31,242 nucleotides of DNA from CAZGLR01 sp964526635 (GTDB lineage: Bacteria > Zixibacteria > MSB-5A5 > GN15 > JAAZOE01). Positions 1 through 7,565 of the stretch are shown here, piece after piece. The notes beneath the pieces were generated by a model that saw only the letters and a program-made list of their open reading frames with translations, did no database searches and was not told the DNA's origin. Each line of letters opens with the position of its first letter. Position 1 is the stretch's first letter. The stretch is from NCBI GenBank assembly GCA_964526635.1, contig CAZGLR010000027.1:1-31242 (forward strand). Reading direction: 5' to 3'. The translations under genes and the position numbers were made by a program.

Positions 1-37
1 TTGTAATTTAACAGGGAATAAACGCCCGCATCGGGTA

Positions 38-59
38 GCCCGATCCGGCAGGATCGGGC
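38..59. terminator. Perfect 9-bp inverted repeat downstream of the spt operon
   Basis: GCCCGATCC (38-46), loop GGCA, GGATCGGGC (51-59) form a perfect GC-rich hairpin about 65 nt past the stop of the last minus-strand gene. A second helix (ATCGGG 30-35 with CCCGAT 39-44) overlaps it, so the two are mutually exclusive. No U-tract follows on the minus strand; on the plus strand a short T-run comes some 9 nt later. It may be a weak terminator or mRNA 3' stabiliser. This is inference from structure only. Confidence 0.35.
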
Positions 60-123
60 GATGAAATTTTTCTTGAGTTTATACAGTATGGGGAATGCTA
101 TTTGACTCCGAGATACAATATTC

Positions 124-660
124 TCAGTCTTTCCGCCCCGCGCGGAAATCGCCCTCGACTTCGATCTCTTTGTTCTGCGTGTTGAGAAAGACGCCCTTGA
201 AACGCCCCCAGTGATCGCCTTTGGCAATCGAATCGAGGACAATTTCGCCCCGCTGGCAGGTAAACAGGTTGGCGCCCTCGTCATACAAGCCGGAGAGCAA
301 AACTTCGCAGATAGCATTGTACTGCATCGAGTATGACCGTAATTCTGGCTGCGATGGCAACATAATGTAAAAACGGGCTTTTTGCACGAAATCAAGGGTG
401 GCGATGCCGATACGGCTTTCTCCGGTTTTTCGCGATGATCCTTCGAGGTATAAAAGTAGGCTGTCGCCGGGCGTGATTTTCAGGCGGCCATTTGAGATGG
501 CCAGCGATTTTCCGGCCTCGAAATATCCTTTGGAAAGGCCGTACTGATAGGTTTTGCCATCGCGGGCCTCTTCCGTGATGTAGAAATAGGTGCTGCTGCA
601 GGCACTTAGGGCGAGCACCATCAGAAGCGGCAGCAGGAGATATCGGAAATACTGTCTCAT
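124..660 (-). CDS. Predicted lipoprotein of unknown function, third gene of the spt operon
   Basis: A 178-aa protein that I do not recognise. The N-terminus is a lipoprotein signal: Arg at position 2, a hydrophobic core (LLLPLLMVLAL) and lipobox LSAC followed by SS, so it should be lipidated and placed in the inner or outer membrane. The mature part is mixed alpha/beta with no obvious catalytic motif. I chose the ATG at 660 over an upstream in-frame start at 771 because the signal peptide begins exactly there and the codon overlaps the preceding stop as TGATG, indicating translational coupling. Its place after serine palmitoyltransferase and an acyltransferase-like gene suggests a role with the lipid made by that operon, for example binding or transport. 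That is inference from context alone. Confidence 0.7.
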   Translation of the reverse strand: MRQYFRYLLLPLLMVLALSACSSTYFYITEEARDGKTYQYGLSKGYFEAGKSLAISNGRLKITPGDSLLLYLEGSSRKTGESRIGIATLDFVQKARFYIMLPSQPELRSYSMQYNAICEVLLSGLYDEGANLFTCQRGEIVLDSIAKGDHWGRFKGVFLNTQNKEIEVEGDFRAGRKD

Positions 661-1811
661 CAGACTTTGAGGCCGTACATGCGCCATCGTTTGTATTGTT
701 GGGCGCCCATCAGTTCGGCGGCCCGAACCATGGGGAAATTGTCTTCCAGGATCCAGCTTAACTCGCCCCATTTATACCCTCGCTCAACACAGGCTTTGAA
801 GGTATCCAGATAGAACAAATTATCGATACCGCGCTTCCAGTACTCCGGGATCAGCCCGAAGGTGATCAGGCGCACCGAATCGATTTTGTTTTTGATTTTG
901 GTATGCCAGAACAGCTTGAGCAGCCCGAATGGAAACAGGCGGCCGTTGAGATATTTCAGCACCTGGTTGACATTGGGCAGCGCCATGCAAAAACCGATCG
1001 CACGGCCGTCGACCTCGGCGATCAGCACCAGTTCGGGATCGACAATTTGTTTGAAGTCCTGGGCCGACTGTTTGAATTCGGCTTCTGACATCGGCACAAA
1101 GCCCCAGTTACGCGACCAGGCCTGATTGTAGACTCCGTTGATAATATCCACTTCTTCATCGAAGCGGTCCATGCGGAGAGTCCGCATATTTACGCGGGCC
1201 CGTCGGCGCAGGACGTCGGCGACCCGCTGCATGCGGGGGTCGCGCCGCAAGGCGGCAGTGGGTTCCATCAAAAACCCGACTAGATCCTTAGCTTTACGAA
1301 AACCGAACTTCTCGGCAAAATCGTTATAATAGGGATAATTATAGGTGCACATCACGTTCGGATCGTGATCATAGCCTTCGATCAGCATCCCGACTTCATG
1401 ATTGGTCGAGAAATTCGCCGGCCCGATCATCTGCTCCATGCCTTCGCCCTTGATGGTAATCAGAGCCACGCGGAACAGTACTTCGGCGACACTATAGTCT
1501 TCGATAACATCGAAAAACCCGAAAAACCCGGTTTTCTCTTCGTGAAATTCATTATGATTAAAATTGATACAGGTGGCGATGCGGCCGACATAGGTGCCGT
1601 TTTTGCGGGCGACAAACAGACGGGTTTTTGCGGCCCGATAGAAGGGGTGCTTTTCCTTGTCGAAAAATGATTTCCGCTCCGAGAAAAGCGGCGGTACCCA
1701 GTGCGGATCATCCTTGTAGATATCCATCGGGATTTTCAGGAAAATCATCAAATCCGAGGATGTCTGCACCTCGAGGACTTCAATGTCGCCTTTAGTTGTA
1801 ACTGAGTCCAC
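660..1811 (-). CDS. Double-GNAT-fold acyltransferase-like protein (YghO-like), candidate sphingoid-base N-acyltransferase
   Basis: A 383-aa protein that appears to contain two GNAT-like halves. The first spans about residues 10-180 (a VARKNGTYVGRIA strand pair, then an EKTGFFGFFD segment). The second spans about 215-383 (LIAEVDGRAIGFCMALPN, then LITFGLIPEYWKRGIDNLFY). It resembles the YghO-type GNAT group from memory. The GTG start at 1811 lies 2 nt after the TAA of the serine palmitoyltransferase gene, so the two are coupled. Established knowledge: in Caulobacter a GNAT-like acyl-CoA-dependent enzyme (bCerS) N-acylates the sphingoid base and is encoded near spt. By analogy this protein may acylate 3-ketosphinganine or a related base. 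The family match and position are fairly solid; the substrate is inference. A different acyl acceptor remains possible. Confidence 0.6.
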   Translation of the reverse strand: MDSVTTKGDIEVLEVQTSSDLMIFLKIPMDIYKDDPHWVPPLFSERKSFFDKEKHPFYRAAKTRLFVARKNGTYVGRIATCINFNHNEFHEEKTGFFGFFDVIEDYSVAEVLFRVALITIKGEGMEQMIGPANFSTNHEVGMLIEGYDHDPNVMCTYNYPYYNDFAEKFGFRKAKDLVGFLMEPTAALRRDPRMQRVADVLRRRARVNMRTLRMDRFDEEVDIINGVYNQAWSRNWGFVPMSEAEFKQSAQDFKQIVDPELVLIAEVDGRAIGFCMALPNVNQVLKYLNGRLFPFGLLKLFWHTKIKNKIDSVRLITFGLIPEYWKRGIDNLFYLDTFKACVERGYKWGELSWILEDNFPMVRAAELMGAQQYKRWRMYGLKV

Positions 1812-1813
1812 GC

Positions 1814-3046
1814 TTAGATGATACCGTATTTTTTGCCGAGAGCGGCGAACGTTTCCAACACCCGGTCAAGCTGTTGATTGGTATGAGTAGCCGTGTAGCT
1901 CGTCCGGATCAACGATTGTCTGGGTGCGACCGCCGGCGGAATCACCGCATTGGCGAAAATACCGGCATCCGACAGGTCACGCCAGAATTTAAAACAGGTC
2001 AGATCGTCACCAATCAACACCGGAATAATCGGTGTCTGGGTCGTCAGGATGTTAAAGCCCATCTCGCGGAAACCATGATGCATTTTGCGGGTGTTTTTCC
2101 ACAAATTTTCGCGCCGTTCCGGTTCTGCCTGCATGATTTCAAGTGCCGCCAGCACCGCCGCGGCTGCGCCCGGCGGGATCGACGCCGAGAAAATCAATTC
2201 ACGCGCCACATGCTTGATATAATTGATCACCGGTTCATCGCCAACGACAAACCCACCCAGTGAGGCAAATGATTTCGAGAAGGTACCGATTGTCAGATCA
2301 ATCCGTTCGATCAAATTAAAATGCTCGGCGGTTCCCCGGCCACCCTCGCCAAGGACACCGATCGAATGAGCATCATCAACTATAATCCTGGCGCTATAGC
2401 GTTGGGCAATCTCCGCCATCCTCGGGAGATCGGCAATATCGCCTTCCATCGAAAAGACGCCATCAGTGATAATCACCAGACCGCCGCGAACGCCATTGTT
2501 GATCGCGATATTCAACACGCGTTCGAGGTCATCCATGTCGTTATGAGCGTATTTCATGATCTTGCCGAAACTCAACCGGCAACCATCGACGATCGATGCA
2601 TGATCACTGCGGTCGATCAGCATAATATCGTCCTTGAGCACCAGGGCCGAAATCGCACCCAGATTGGTCTGGAATCCGGTTGAAAAAACCAGGGCAGCAT
2701 CCCGCTTCATATATTTGGCCAGGCGCTCTTCGAGTTCGACATGTAAATCGAGGGTACCGTTGAGAAAACGCGATCCGGTGCACCCCGAACCGTATTTCAT
2801 CGTGGCTTCGGCGGCGGCTTCCTTGACCTTGGGATGATTGACCAGACCGAGATAATTATTGGACCCGATCATGATCATTTTCTGTCCATGAACGACAACT
2901 TCATCACCCAGAGAGGATGAAATCGGTCGGAAGTACGGATAGTACCCGGCGTCCATAACCTCCTGTGCAGCAGTAAATTCGCGGCATTTAAGAAAAACAT
3001 CGCCGACTGCCGGTTGTGTTTTATGCGAATCGCTGGGCAAAATCAA
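1814..3046 (-). CDS. spt: Serine palmitoyltransferase-like alpha-oxoamine synthase
   Basis: A PLP-dependent enzyme of 410 aa that condenses an amino acid with an acyl-CoA (or acyl-ACP), here most likely L-serine and palmitoyl-CoA to 3-ketosphinganine, the first step of sphingolipid synthesis. Visible motifs: GSNNYLGL (61-68), GSGCTGSRFLNGT (86-98, the form seen in bacterial serine palmitoyltransferases), His102, DDAHSIG (224-230) and the PLP lysine K258 in GTFSKSF. The family also contains BioF, Kbl and HemA; the motif wording and the acyltransferase partner favour Spt. Two TTG codons could start it: the first (3046) abuts AGGAAAGG, the second (3040) sits 6 nt downstream, giving 408 aa. No ATG start is available upstream. 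It is first in a three-gene operon. Confidence 0.78.
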   Translation of the reverse strand: MILPSDSHKTQPAVGDVFLKCREFTAAQEVMDAGYYPYFRPISSSLGDEVVVHGQKMIMIGSNNYLGLVNHPKVKEAAAEATMKYGSGCTGSRFLNGTLDLHVELEERLAKYMKRDAALVFSTGFQTNLGAISALVLKDDIMLIDRSDHASIVDGCRLSFGKIMKYAHNDMDDLERVLNIAINNGVRGGLVIITDGVFSMEGDIADLPRMAEIAQRYSARIIVDDAHSIGVLGEGGRGTAEHFNLIERIDLTIGTFSKSFASLGGFVVGDEPVINYIKHVARELIFSASIPPGAAAAVLAALEIMQAEPERRENLWKNTRKMHHGFREMGFNILTTQTPIIPVLIGDDLTCFKFWRDLSDAGIFANAVIPPAVAPRQSLIRTSYTATHTNQQLDRVLETFAALGKKYGII

Positions 3047-3069
3047 CCTTTCCTAGCATTAAATGAAAC

Positions 3070-3098
3070 AATTAACCACGCCTATATATCAAAGTCAA
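3070..3098 (-). promoter_or_regulatory. Candidate promoter of the spt operon
   Basis: On the minus strand TTGACT (3098-3093) and TTAATT (3075-3070) are separated by 17 nt, 24 nt upstream of the first TTG start. The -10 is a poor match, so confidence is low. Confidence 0.3.
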
Positions 3099-3219
3099 GA
3101 ATAATTGAACCATATTTGGCGGGGGTTGTCAAGTGAAACAGCTTGTCCGGAGCGCTTTAGTTCCATGTGAAATTGTTATTTTTGGGTTAATAAAAAGTTT
3201 TTTTATTGTGATTTTTTTC

Positions 3220-3249
3220 TTGACCGGATAGTACTTGACATTGTATAAT
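3220..3249 (+). promoter_or_regulatory. Promoter of the candidate small RNA
   Basis: TTGACC (3220-3225), an 18-nt spacer and a consensus TATAAT (3244-3249) predict a transcript start near 3256. A closer TTGACA at 3235-3240 leaves only 3 nt to the -10 box and cannot serve as its -35. Confidence 0.5.
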
Positions 3250-3255
3250 ATACAT

Positions 3256-3339
3256 GCAACGAAACTGTTGCAATAGTGGATTCTTCCTAACATCGTCATC
3301 CCAGGCTGAGCTACCCTACTCGGCCTGGGATCTTTTTTT
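3256..3339 (+). ncRNA. Candidate small regulatory RNA, about 84 nt
   Basis: Between the promoter and a strong intrinsic terminator lies a short transcript with typical sRNA layout. It has a 5' hairpin (TGCAAC 3255-3260, six-base loop, GTTGCA 3267-3272), an unpaired linker of about 25 nt containing the CU-rich run TTCTTCCT (about 3281-3288), and the terminator hairpin. The CU-rich run is complementary to Shine-Dalgarno-type AGGAAG sequences. No start codon with a ribosome site is present. The alternative is a transcription attenuator for pgsA, but pgsA appears to have its own promoter downstream of the terminator. Existence and function are inferred; I recognise no known family. Confidence 0.42.
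3298..3339 (+). terminator. Strong rho-independent terminator
   Basis: A 13-bp stem, ATCCCAGGCTGAG (3298-3310) with CTCGGCCTGGGAT (3319-3331), has a single U-G wobble and an 8-nt loop, and is followed after one C by seven Ts (3333-3339). It ends the candidate small RNA, since no protein gene precedes it on this strand. Confidence 0.82.
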
Positions 3340-3380
3340 ATTTCCTCATCATTCGACACGCGTGATATGGCTTTCACTTC

Positions 3381-3409
3381 TTGACTTTATTGCCAGATGC
3401 GGTTACTTT
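3381..3409 (+). promoter_or_regulatory. Candidate promoter of the pgsA operon
   Basis: TTGACT (3381-3386), a 17-nt spacer and TACTTT (3404-3409) lie 22 nt before the pgsA ATG. This makes pgsA transcription independent of the small RNA upstream. Confidence 0.5.
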
Positions 3410-3431
3410 GCTCGCGACATGGGGAACCGGT

Positions 3432-4019
3432 ATGAATATTTCTAATAAGCTGACAATTACGCGCATAGTTCTCGCCCCGGTCTTTATGGCTCTCTTTTTG
3501 ATTGATAATATTTATTGCCGGCTGGCCGCCCTGCTGGTGTTTATCATTGCGTCGATTACCGACTGGTGGGATGGTCACCTGGCCCGTAAGCACGGTCACA
3601 CCACACATTTCGGTAAATTCATGGATCCGCTGGCTGACAAAATTCTGACATCTTCGGCCCTGATCGCATTTGCCTCTCTTGAATATGTTCCAATGTGGAT
3701 GATCATTCTTATCGTTATTCGTGAATTTTCGATTACCGGGCTGCGATCACTGGCGATATCTCGGGGGCTGGTCATTTCTCCCTCAATGGGTGGTAAACTC
3801 AAGACAGTCTTGCAGATGACATCAATAATCGTTATCTTGGTCTACATCAATGCCGAGACGATGGCGGAAACACTGGAATATACTCACCCGTTTCTCGGCT
3901 CACCCCTGGTGTATCAGTTCTTTGCAGGAATGATACTGATAACGATGCTGGTCACGCTTTTGACCGGGTTCGATTATCTGAGACGGAATACCTCGATTCT
4001 GAAGGCGGTTGTCAAATAG
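3432..4019 (+). CDS. pgsA: CDP-diacylglycerol--glycerol-3-phosphate 3-phosphatidyltransferase
   Basis: An integral membrane enzyme of 195 aa that makes phosphatidylglycerophosphate from CDP-diacylglycerol and glycerol 3-phosphate, the committed step to phosphatidylglycerol. The complete CDP-alcohol phosphatidyltransferase signature is present: D44-x2-D47-G48-x2-A51-R52-x8-G61-x3-D65-x3-D69. Several hydrophobic segments flank it. The ATG at 3432 has GGGGA upstream. An in-frame TTG at 3381 is rejected because it is the likely -35 box of the promoter. The next gene, pgpA, starts on the base after this stop codon and catalyses the following reaction, which supports the PgsA call over other CDP-alcohol transferases. 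Confidence 0.93.
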   Translation: MNISNKLTITRIVLAPVFMALFLIDNIYCRLAALLVFIIASITDWWDGHLARKHGHTTHFGKFMDPLADKILTSSALIAFASLEYVPMWMIILIVIREFSITGLRSLAISRGLVISPSMGGKLKTVLQMTSIIVILVYINAETMAETLEYTHPFLGSPLVYQFFAGMILITMLVTLLTGFDYLRRNTSILKAVVK

Positions 4020-4484
4020 ATGAAAGAACTGGTGCGATTTGTTGCCACCGGATTCTATACCGGCTACTTTCCGATAACGCCCGGGACCTTCGGCTCGATA
4101 CCGGCCTGGCTTTTGGCCTGGTTTTTACTGCCGACCCATCCTGCCGTGATTGCCGGCGCGATTGTGATAACTATAGTAGCCATCTGGAGTTCGGACCGGG
4201 CTGAAAAATTCCTCGGTCACGACAGCCGCCATATCGTCATCGACGAGTGGGCCGGCATGCTGGTGACAGTTATTCTCCTCCCGCACCGTCTTGATGTCTA
4301 TATCGCCGCTTTCTTTTTGTTTCGTTTTTTCGATGTCATTAAACCGTGGCCATCAGGCCGTATGGAAGCGCTGCCGGGCGGGTGGGGAATCACACTTGAC
4401 GATGTCTTTGCCGGGGTATATGCCAATCTCACCTGCTGGCTGGGGATTGTGTTCTTACATCAATTGGGATGGTTCGGGTTCTAA
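4020..4484 (+). CDS. pgpA: Phosphatidylglycerophosphatase A
   Basis: A 154-aa membrane protein that dephosphorylates phosphatidylglycerophosphate to phosphatidylglycerol. The family hallmarks are visible: an N-terminal GTFGSIPAW segment after ITPG, and the acidic HIVIDEWAGML motif near residues 76-86, followed by a hydrophobic FFLFRFFDVIKPWP stretch that is typical of PgpA. Length is normal. The ATG follows the pgsA TAG with no gap, so the two genes are one operon and encode consecutive steps of one pathway. Confidence 0.93.
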   Translation: MKELVRFVATGFYTGYFPITPGTFGSIPAWLLAWFLLPTHPAVIAGAIVITIVAIWSSDRAEKFLGHDSRHIVIDEWAGMLVTVILLPHRLDVYIAAFFLFRFFDVIKPWPSGRMEALPGGWGITLDDVFAGVYANLTCWLGIVFLHQLGWFGF

Positions 4485-4505
4485 CAGCAGACAAGGACGT
4501 AGGGC

Positions 4506-5747
4506 ATGATTGCGGAAATAATCACTATTGGAGATGAGCTGCTCTATGGCTCGCGCGTCGATACCAACTCGGCCTTTCTGGCTCAGCGCCTGGATTCGAT
4601 CGGGCTGGATATTCAGTTCAAGACTACCTGCGGCGACAAGATGGAGCCGATGGTCGAAGCTATGCAGCTGGCATTGCGCCGTGCCGACATTGTCATCACC
4701 ACCGGCGGCCTGGGGCCGACCGATGATGATATCACCAAGAATGCTATCTGCAAAGTCTTCAAGCGCAATCTGATTTTCCATGAGGATATTCTCAGCGACC
4801 TGCAGAAACGATTTGAGGCCCGCGGCCTGAAAATGCCCGCCATCAATCAGAATCAGGCGCTGCTGCCGCAGGGCGCAACATTTCTGCCCAACAAAACCGG
4901 ATCCGCTCTGGGTATTGTCATTACTGAGCATGGCAAATTCTTTTGCTCCATGCCGGGCGTTCCCCGTGAGATGACGCTCATGACCGATGAAGAGCTGCTG
5001 CCGATGCTCCGCGATCGGATCGGCAAAATCGTCATCCTGCGGCACCGTCTCCGCACCACTGGAATTATCGAATCGGAACTGGCCGAGAAAATCCGCCCGG
5101 TGCTCCGTTTTGCCGATGGCGTCTCGCTGGCCTATTTGCCCTCTTACCGTGGTGTTGATCTGGTCATCAAGGGTGTGGGACAAATCCGTGAGGAAGTCGA
5201 ATCAGGGATGAAGATATTAGTCGATGGCATCCGGGAGAAGGCTCAGGAACATGTTTATACAGAAGATGACCGCGATCTGCCGGAGGTGGTCGGCGATCTT
5301 CTGTTCGAACGAGACCTGACGCTGGCTGTGGCCGAATCCTGTACCGGTGGTCTTCTCGGCGCCAAATTAACAACCGTACCCGGATCGTCGCGATACTTTA
5401 AGGGCGGCATTATCGCCTATTCCAATGAAATCAAAATGGAGCGGCTTGGTGTCTCCCGGGAAATTCTCGAAACCCACGGCGCCGTGTCGGCGGAAACGGC
5501 CAAAGCTATGGCCACCGGCATCGTCAAGGCGTTCGATGTCGACCTGGGCGTCTCAATAACCGGTATCGCCGGCCCCGACGGAGGGACAGAAGAAAAACCG
5601 GTCGGGACAGTCTTTATCGGCGTCAGTACCCGCGACAAGGTCACTTTCAAAAAAAGCAGTTTCGGTGTCGACCGAGAGAGTAACCGTCAGCGTTCGGTAT
5701 ATGCCGCTCTCGACCTGGTGCGCCGTGCCATTGTTTTCGCACAATAA
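4506..5747 (+). CDS. cinA: CinA family protein, nicotinamide-nucleotide amidase domain
   Basis: A 413-aa two-domain protein. The N-terminal part (about 1-170) is a molybdopterin-binding-like (MoaB/MoeA) fold with GDELLYGSRVDTNSAFLAQ and TTGGLGPTDDDITKNA. The C-terminal part (about 255-413) is the PncC-type NMN amidase domain with AVAESCTGG, the FKGGIIAYSNEIK segment and SITGIAGPDGG. In this family the amidase converts NMN to nicotinic acid mononucleotide, while the N-terminal domain can act as an ADP-ribose pyrophosphatase. AGGACG precedes the ATG. It sits upstream of thpR and recA, an arrangement seen in many bacteria, and 21 nt after pgpA, so all could share transcripts. Confidence 0.93.
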   Translation: MIAEIITIGDELLYGSRVDTNSAFLAQRLDSIGLDIQFKTTCGDKMEPMVEAMQLALRRADIVITTGGLGPTDDDITKNAICKVFKRNLIFHEDILSDLQKRFEARGLKMPAINQNQALLPQGATFLPNKTGSALGIVITEHGKFFCSMPGVPREMTLMTDEELLPMLRDRIGKIVILRHRLRTTGIIESELAEKIRPVLRFADGVSLAYLPSYRGVDLVIKGVGQIREEVESGMKILVDGIREKAQEHVYTEDDRDLPEVVGDLLFERDLTLAVAESCTGGLLGAKLTTVPGSSRYFKGGIIAYSNEIKMERLGVSREILETHGAVSAETAKAMATGIVKAFDVDLGVSITGIAGPDGGTEEKPVGTVFIGVSTRDKVTFKKSSFGVDRESNRQRSVYAALDLVRRAIVFAQ

Positions 5748-5828
5748 AATATGTGATTGCCACAGCTTCCGGTAATCACTACGTTAATTCTATGAGTTGA
5801 ACCGTACCGACGGAGAGATTTAAGTCGC

Positions 5829-6383
5829 ATGGTCAGGTTGTTTATTGCCCTGCATCTGCCGGAAACGATCACTTCGCGTCTGGCTGAGATGATCACGACC
5901 CTGAAGCCGACGACCAAAAACGTCCGGTGGGTGAAACCGGAAAATATCCACCTGACGTTGAAATTTATCGGTGAGGTCGAGGAATCGCTGGTAACCCCGA
6001 TTTCGGCGGCGCTTGATGCTTTGAAGTTTGACTGGTCTCGTCTAACCGTCAGACTTGATAAGTGCGGCGGTTTCCCGAATCTCAAGCAGCCCCGGGTGCT
6101 CTGGGTCGGTTTGTCGGGGGCGGAAGCGGCAGTCACTATGGCGGCGGCAATCAACAAGGCGCTAACGCCCCTCGGGATTGAGCCCGACCGCAAGAAGTTT
6201 TCCCCGCATGTGACCCTGGGGCGGGTCAAACAGCCGGTCAATACTGAGGCGGTAGTCAGGACCATGAACGGCTTGAGTTTATCGAGCGAACCTGTTATAT
6301 TAGACCGGGTGGCGCTGGTGGAGTCGACCCTGACGCCATCGGGATCCATATACACCGATCGACATAATATTGAACTTGAATAA
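5829..6383 (+). CDS. thpR: RNA 2',3'-cyclic phosphodiesterase (LigT/2H family)
   Basis: A 184-aa member of the 2H phosphoesterase family, which opens 2',3'-cyclic phosphates on RNA ends. Both catalytic HxTx motifs are intact: H41-L-T43-L and H127-V-T129-L. The N-terminal VRLFIALHLP strand and length are typical. The ATG at 5829 follows a purine-rich GGAGAGA. It lies 81 nt after cinA and 11 nt before recA. Its physiological substrate in bacteria is uncertain; an RNA repair or tRNA end function is usually proposed. Confidence 0.92.
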   Translation: MVRLFIALHLPETITSRLAEMITTLKPTTKNVRWVKPENIHLTLKFIGEVEESLVTPISAALDALKFDWSRLTVRLDKCGGFPNLKQPRVLWVGLSGAEAAVTMAAAINKALTPLGIEPDRKKFSPHVTLGRVKQPVNTEAVVRTMNGLSLSSEPVILDRVALVESTLTPSGSIYTDRHNIELE

Positions 6384-6394
6384 AGGAAGTACAC

Positions 6395-7441
6395 ATGGCG
6401 ACCAACGTACCGGATCATAAAAAGGCCCTGGAAGCAGCCGTTGCCCATATCGAAAAGCAATTCGGCAAGGGCTCAATCATGAAACTCGGCGGCGATCAGA
6501 TTGCCCGGGGCATTGAAACTATTCCCACCGGCTCGATCGGTCTCGATACCGCTCTCGGTATCGGCGGATATCCGCGCGGCCGTGTGATTGAAGTCTACGG
6601 TCCCGAATCCTCGGGGAAAACCACATTGGCTCTGCATGCTATCGCGGAGGCGCAAAAACGGGGTGGGGTGGCGGCTTTTATCGACGCCGAGCATGCTCTC
6701 GATCCCAACTATTCCAAAGCACTCGGGGTTGATCTCGATAATCTCCTGATTGCCCAGCCCGATACCGGTGAACAGGCTCTGGAGATTACCGAAACACTGG
6801 TTCGTTCCGGCGCGGTCGATATTGTCGTGATCGATTCGGTCGCGGCGCTGGTTCCTCGTGCTGAAATCGAGGGCGAAATGGGCGATTCCCATATGGGCCT
6901 GCAGGCCCGTCTGATGTCTCAGGCGCTTCGCAAATTAACCGGGGTGATTTCCAAATCGCGTTCAAGTGTGGTTTTTATCAATCAAATCCGCATGAAAATC
7001 GGTGTCATGTTCGGCAATCCCGAAACCACCACCGGCGGCAACGCTCTCAAATTCTACTCCTCGGTACGGCTCGATATCCGCAAGATTGCCACGATCAAAG
7101 ACGGCGATCAGGTGGTTGGCAGCCGCACCCGCGTCCGGGTAGTCAAAAACAAAGTCGCGCCGCCGTTCCGTGAGGCCGAATTCGATATTACCTATGGCAT
7201 CGGCATTTCCCGAGTGGGAGAAATCCTCGATATCGGTGTTCGTGAAGGGATTGTTGATAAGTCGGGAGCATGGTTCTCGTATGGCTCCGACCGTCTTGGC
7301 CAGGGCCGTGAAAATGTCAAACGCTTCTTTGATGAAAACCCCGATATCACTGAGAAGATCGAGGCGGAACTTCGCGGCAAACTCGGACTGGTTAAGACAG
7401 CCGAAACGGAAACCAAAGCCGAAGAAGTTTCAACAGATTAA
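6395..7441 (+). CDS. recA: Recombinase RecA
   Basis: A 348-aa RecA, full length. It binds single-stranded DNA with ATP, drives homologous recombination and promotes LexA cleavage where LexA exists. Motifs: Walker A GPESSGKTT (69-77), the Walker B-like DIVVIDSVAAL, the loop 1 region with EGEMGDSHMGLQARLMSQALRK character, and loop 2 with NQIRMKIGVMFGNPETTTGG character. The C-terminal tail is short and acidic with TETKAEE. AAAGGAAG precedes the ATG. I see no convincing LexA operator in the 11-nt gap or the upstream leader. A GC hairpin follows the stop. Confidence 0.98.
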   Translation: MATNVPDHKKALEAAVAHIEKQFGKGSIMKLGGDQIARGIETIPTGSIGLDTALGIGGYPRGRVIEVYGPESSGKTTLALHAIAEAQKRGGVAAFIDAEHALDPNYSKALGVDLDNLLIAQPDTGEQALEITETLVRSGAVDIVVIDSVAALVPRAEIEGEMGDSHMGLQARLMSQALRKLTGVISKSRSSVVFINQIRMKIGVMFGNPETTTGGNALKFYSSVRLDIRKIATIKDGDQVVGSRTRVRVVKNKVAPPFREAEFDITYGIGISRVGEILDIGVREGIVDKSGAWFSYGSDRLGQGRENVKRFFDENPDITEKIEAELRGKLGLVKTAETETKAEEVSTD

Positions 7442-7454
7442 AGCACCCTGCAAA

Positions 7455-7485
7455 CCGCCGCCCGGCGTTCGGCCGGGCGCGGCTT
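7455..7485 (+). terminator. Probable recA terminator hairpin
   Basis: CGCCCGGC (7459-7466), loop GTTCG and GCCGGGCG (7472-7479) form an 8-bp stem that can extend by three more pairs across one bulge. It is followed by only a short CTTTG, so termination may be partial. Confidence 0.5.
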
Positions 7486-7565
7486 TGTGTATATTCATTA
7501 AAATTAATACCCGCGCTGTCGATAAAACCAGTAACATGGGGGCTTGTTGCTGAGAAGAAAACAAT

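Larger units (their letters stand above)
3047..3431. other. Gene-free, AT-rich divergent intergenic region
   Basis: The 385 nt between spt and pgsA hold no convincing protein gene. They contain a candidate spt promoter, a candidate small RNA with promoter and terminator, and a separate pgsA promoter, each listed on its own. Short open frames here overlap the hairpins and promoters and lack ribosome binding sites. Confidence 0.6.

Noticed and set aside
3235..3249. TTGACA next to TATAAT as a promoter
   Set aside because: Only 3 nt separate the boxes; the TTGACC at 3220 gives a workable 18-nt spacer to the same -10.
3129..3377. Small protein gene of 82 codons on the minus strand
   Set aside because: It overlaps the sRNA terminator and promoter on the opposite strand, is Lys/Ile-rich from AT-rich DNA, and has no ribosome site.
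4455..5183. Open frame of 242 codons on the minus strand
   Set aside because: It is antisense to cinA, has no conserved motif and no upstream ribosome site.
5748..6394. LexA/SOS operator for recA
   Set aside because: No convincing GAAC-N4-GTTC or CTG-N10-CAG site appears at a promoter; recA seems to be read with thpR or from an undetected promoter.
5687..6460. Open frame of 257 codons on the minus strand
   Set aside because: It is antisense to thpR and the start of recA, both certain, and reads as low-complexity Arg/Ser/Thr.
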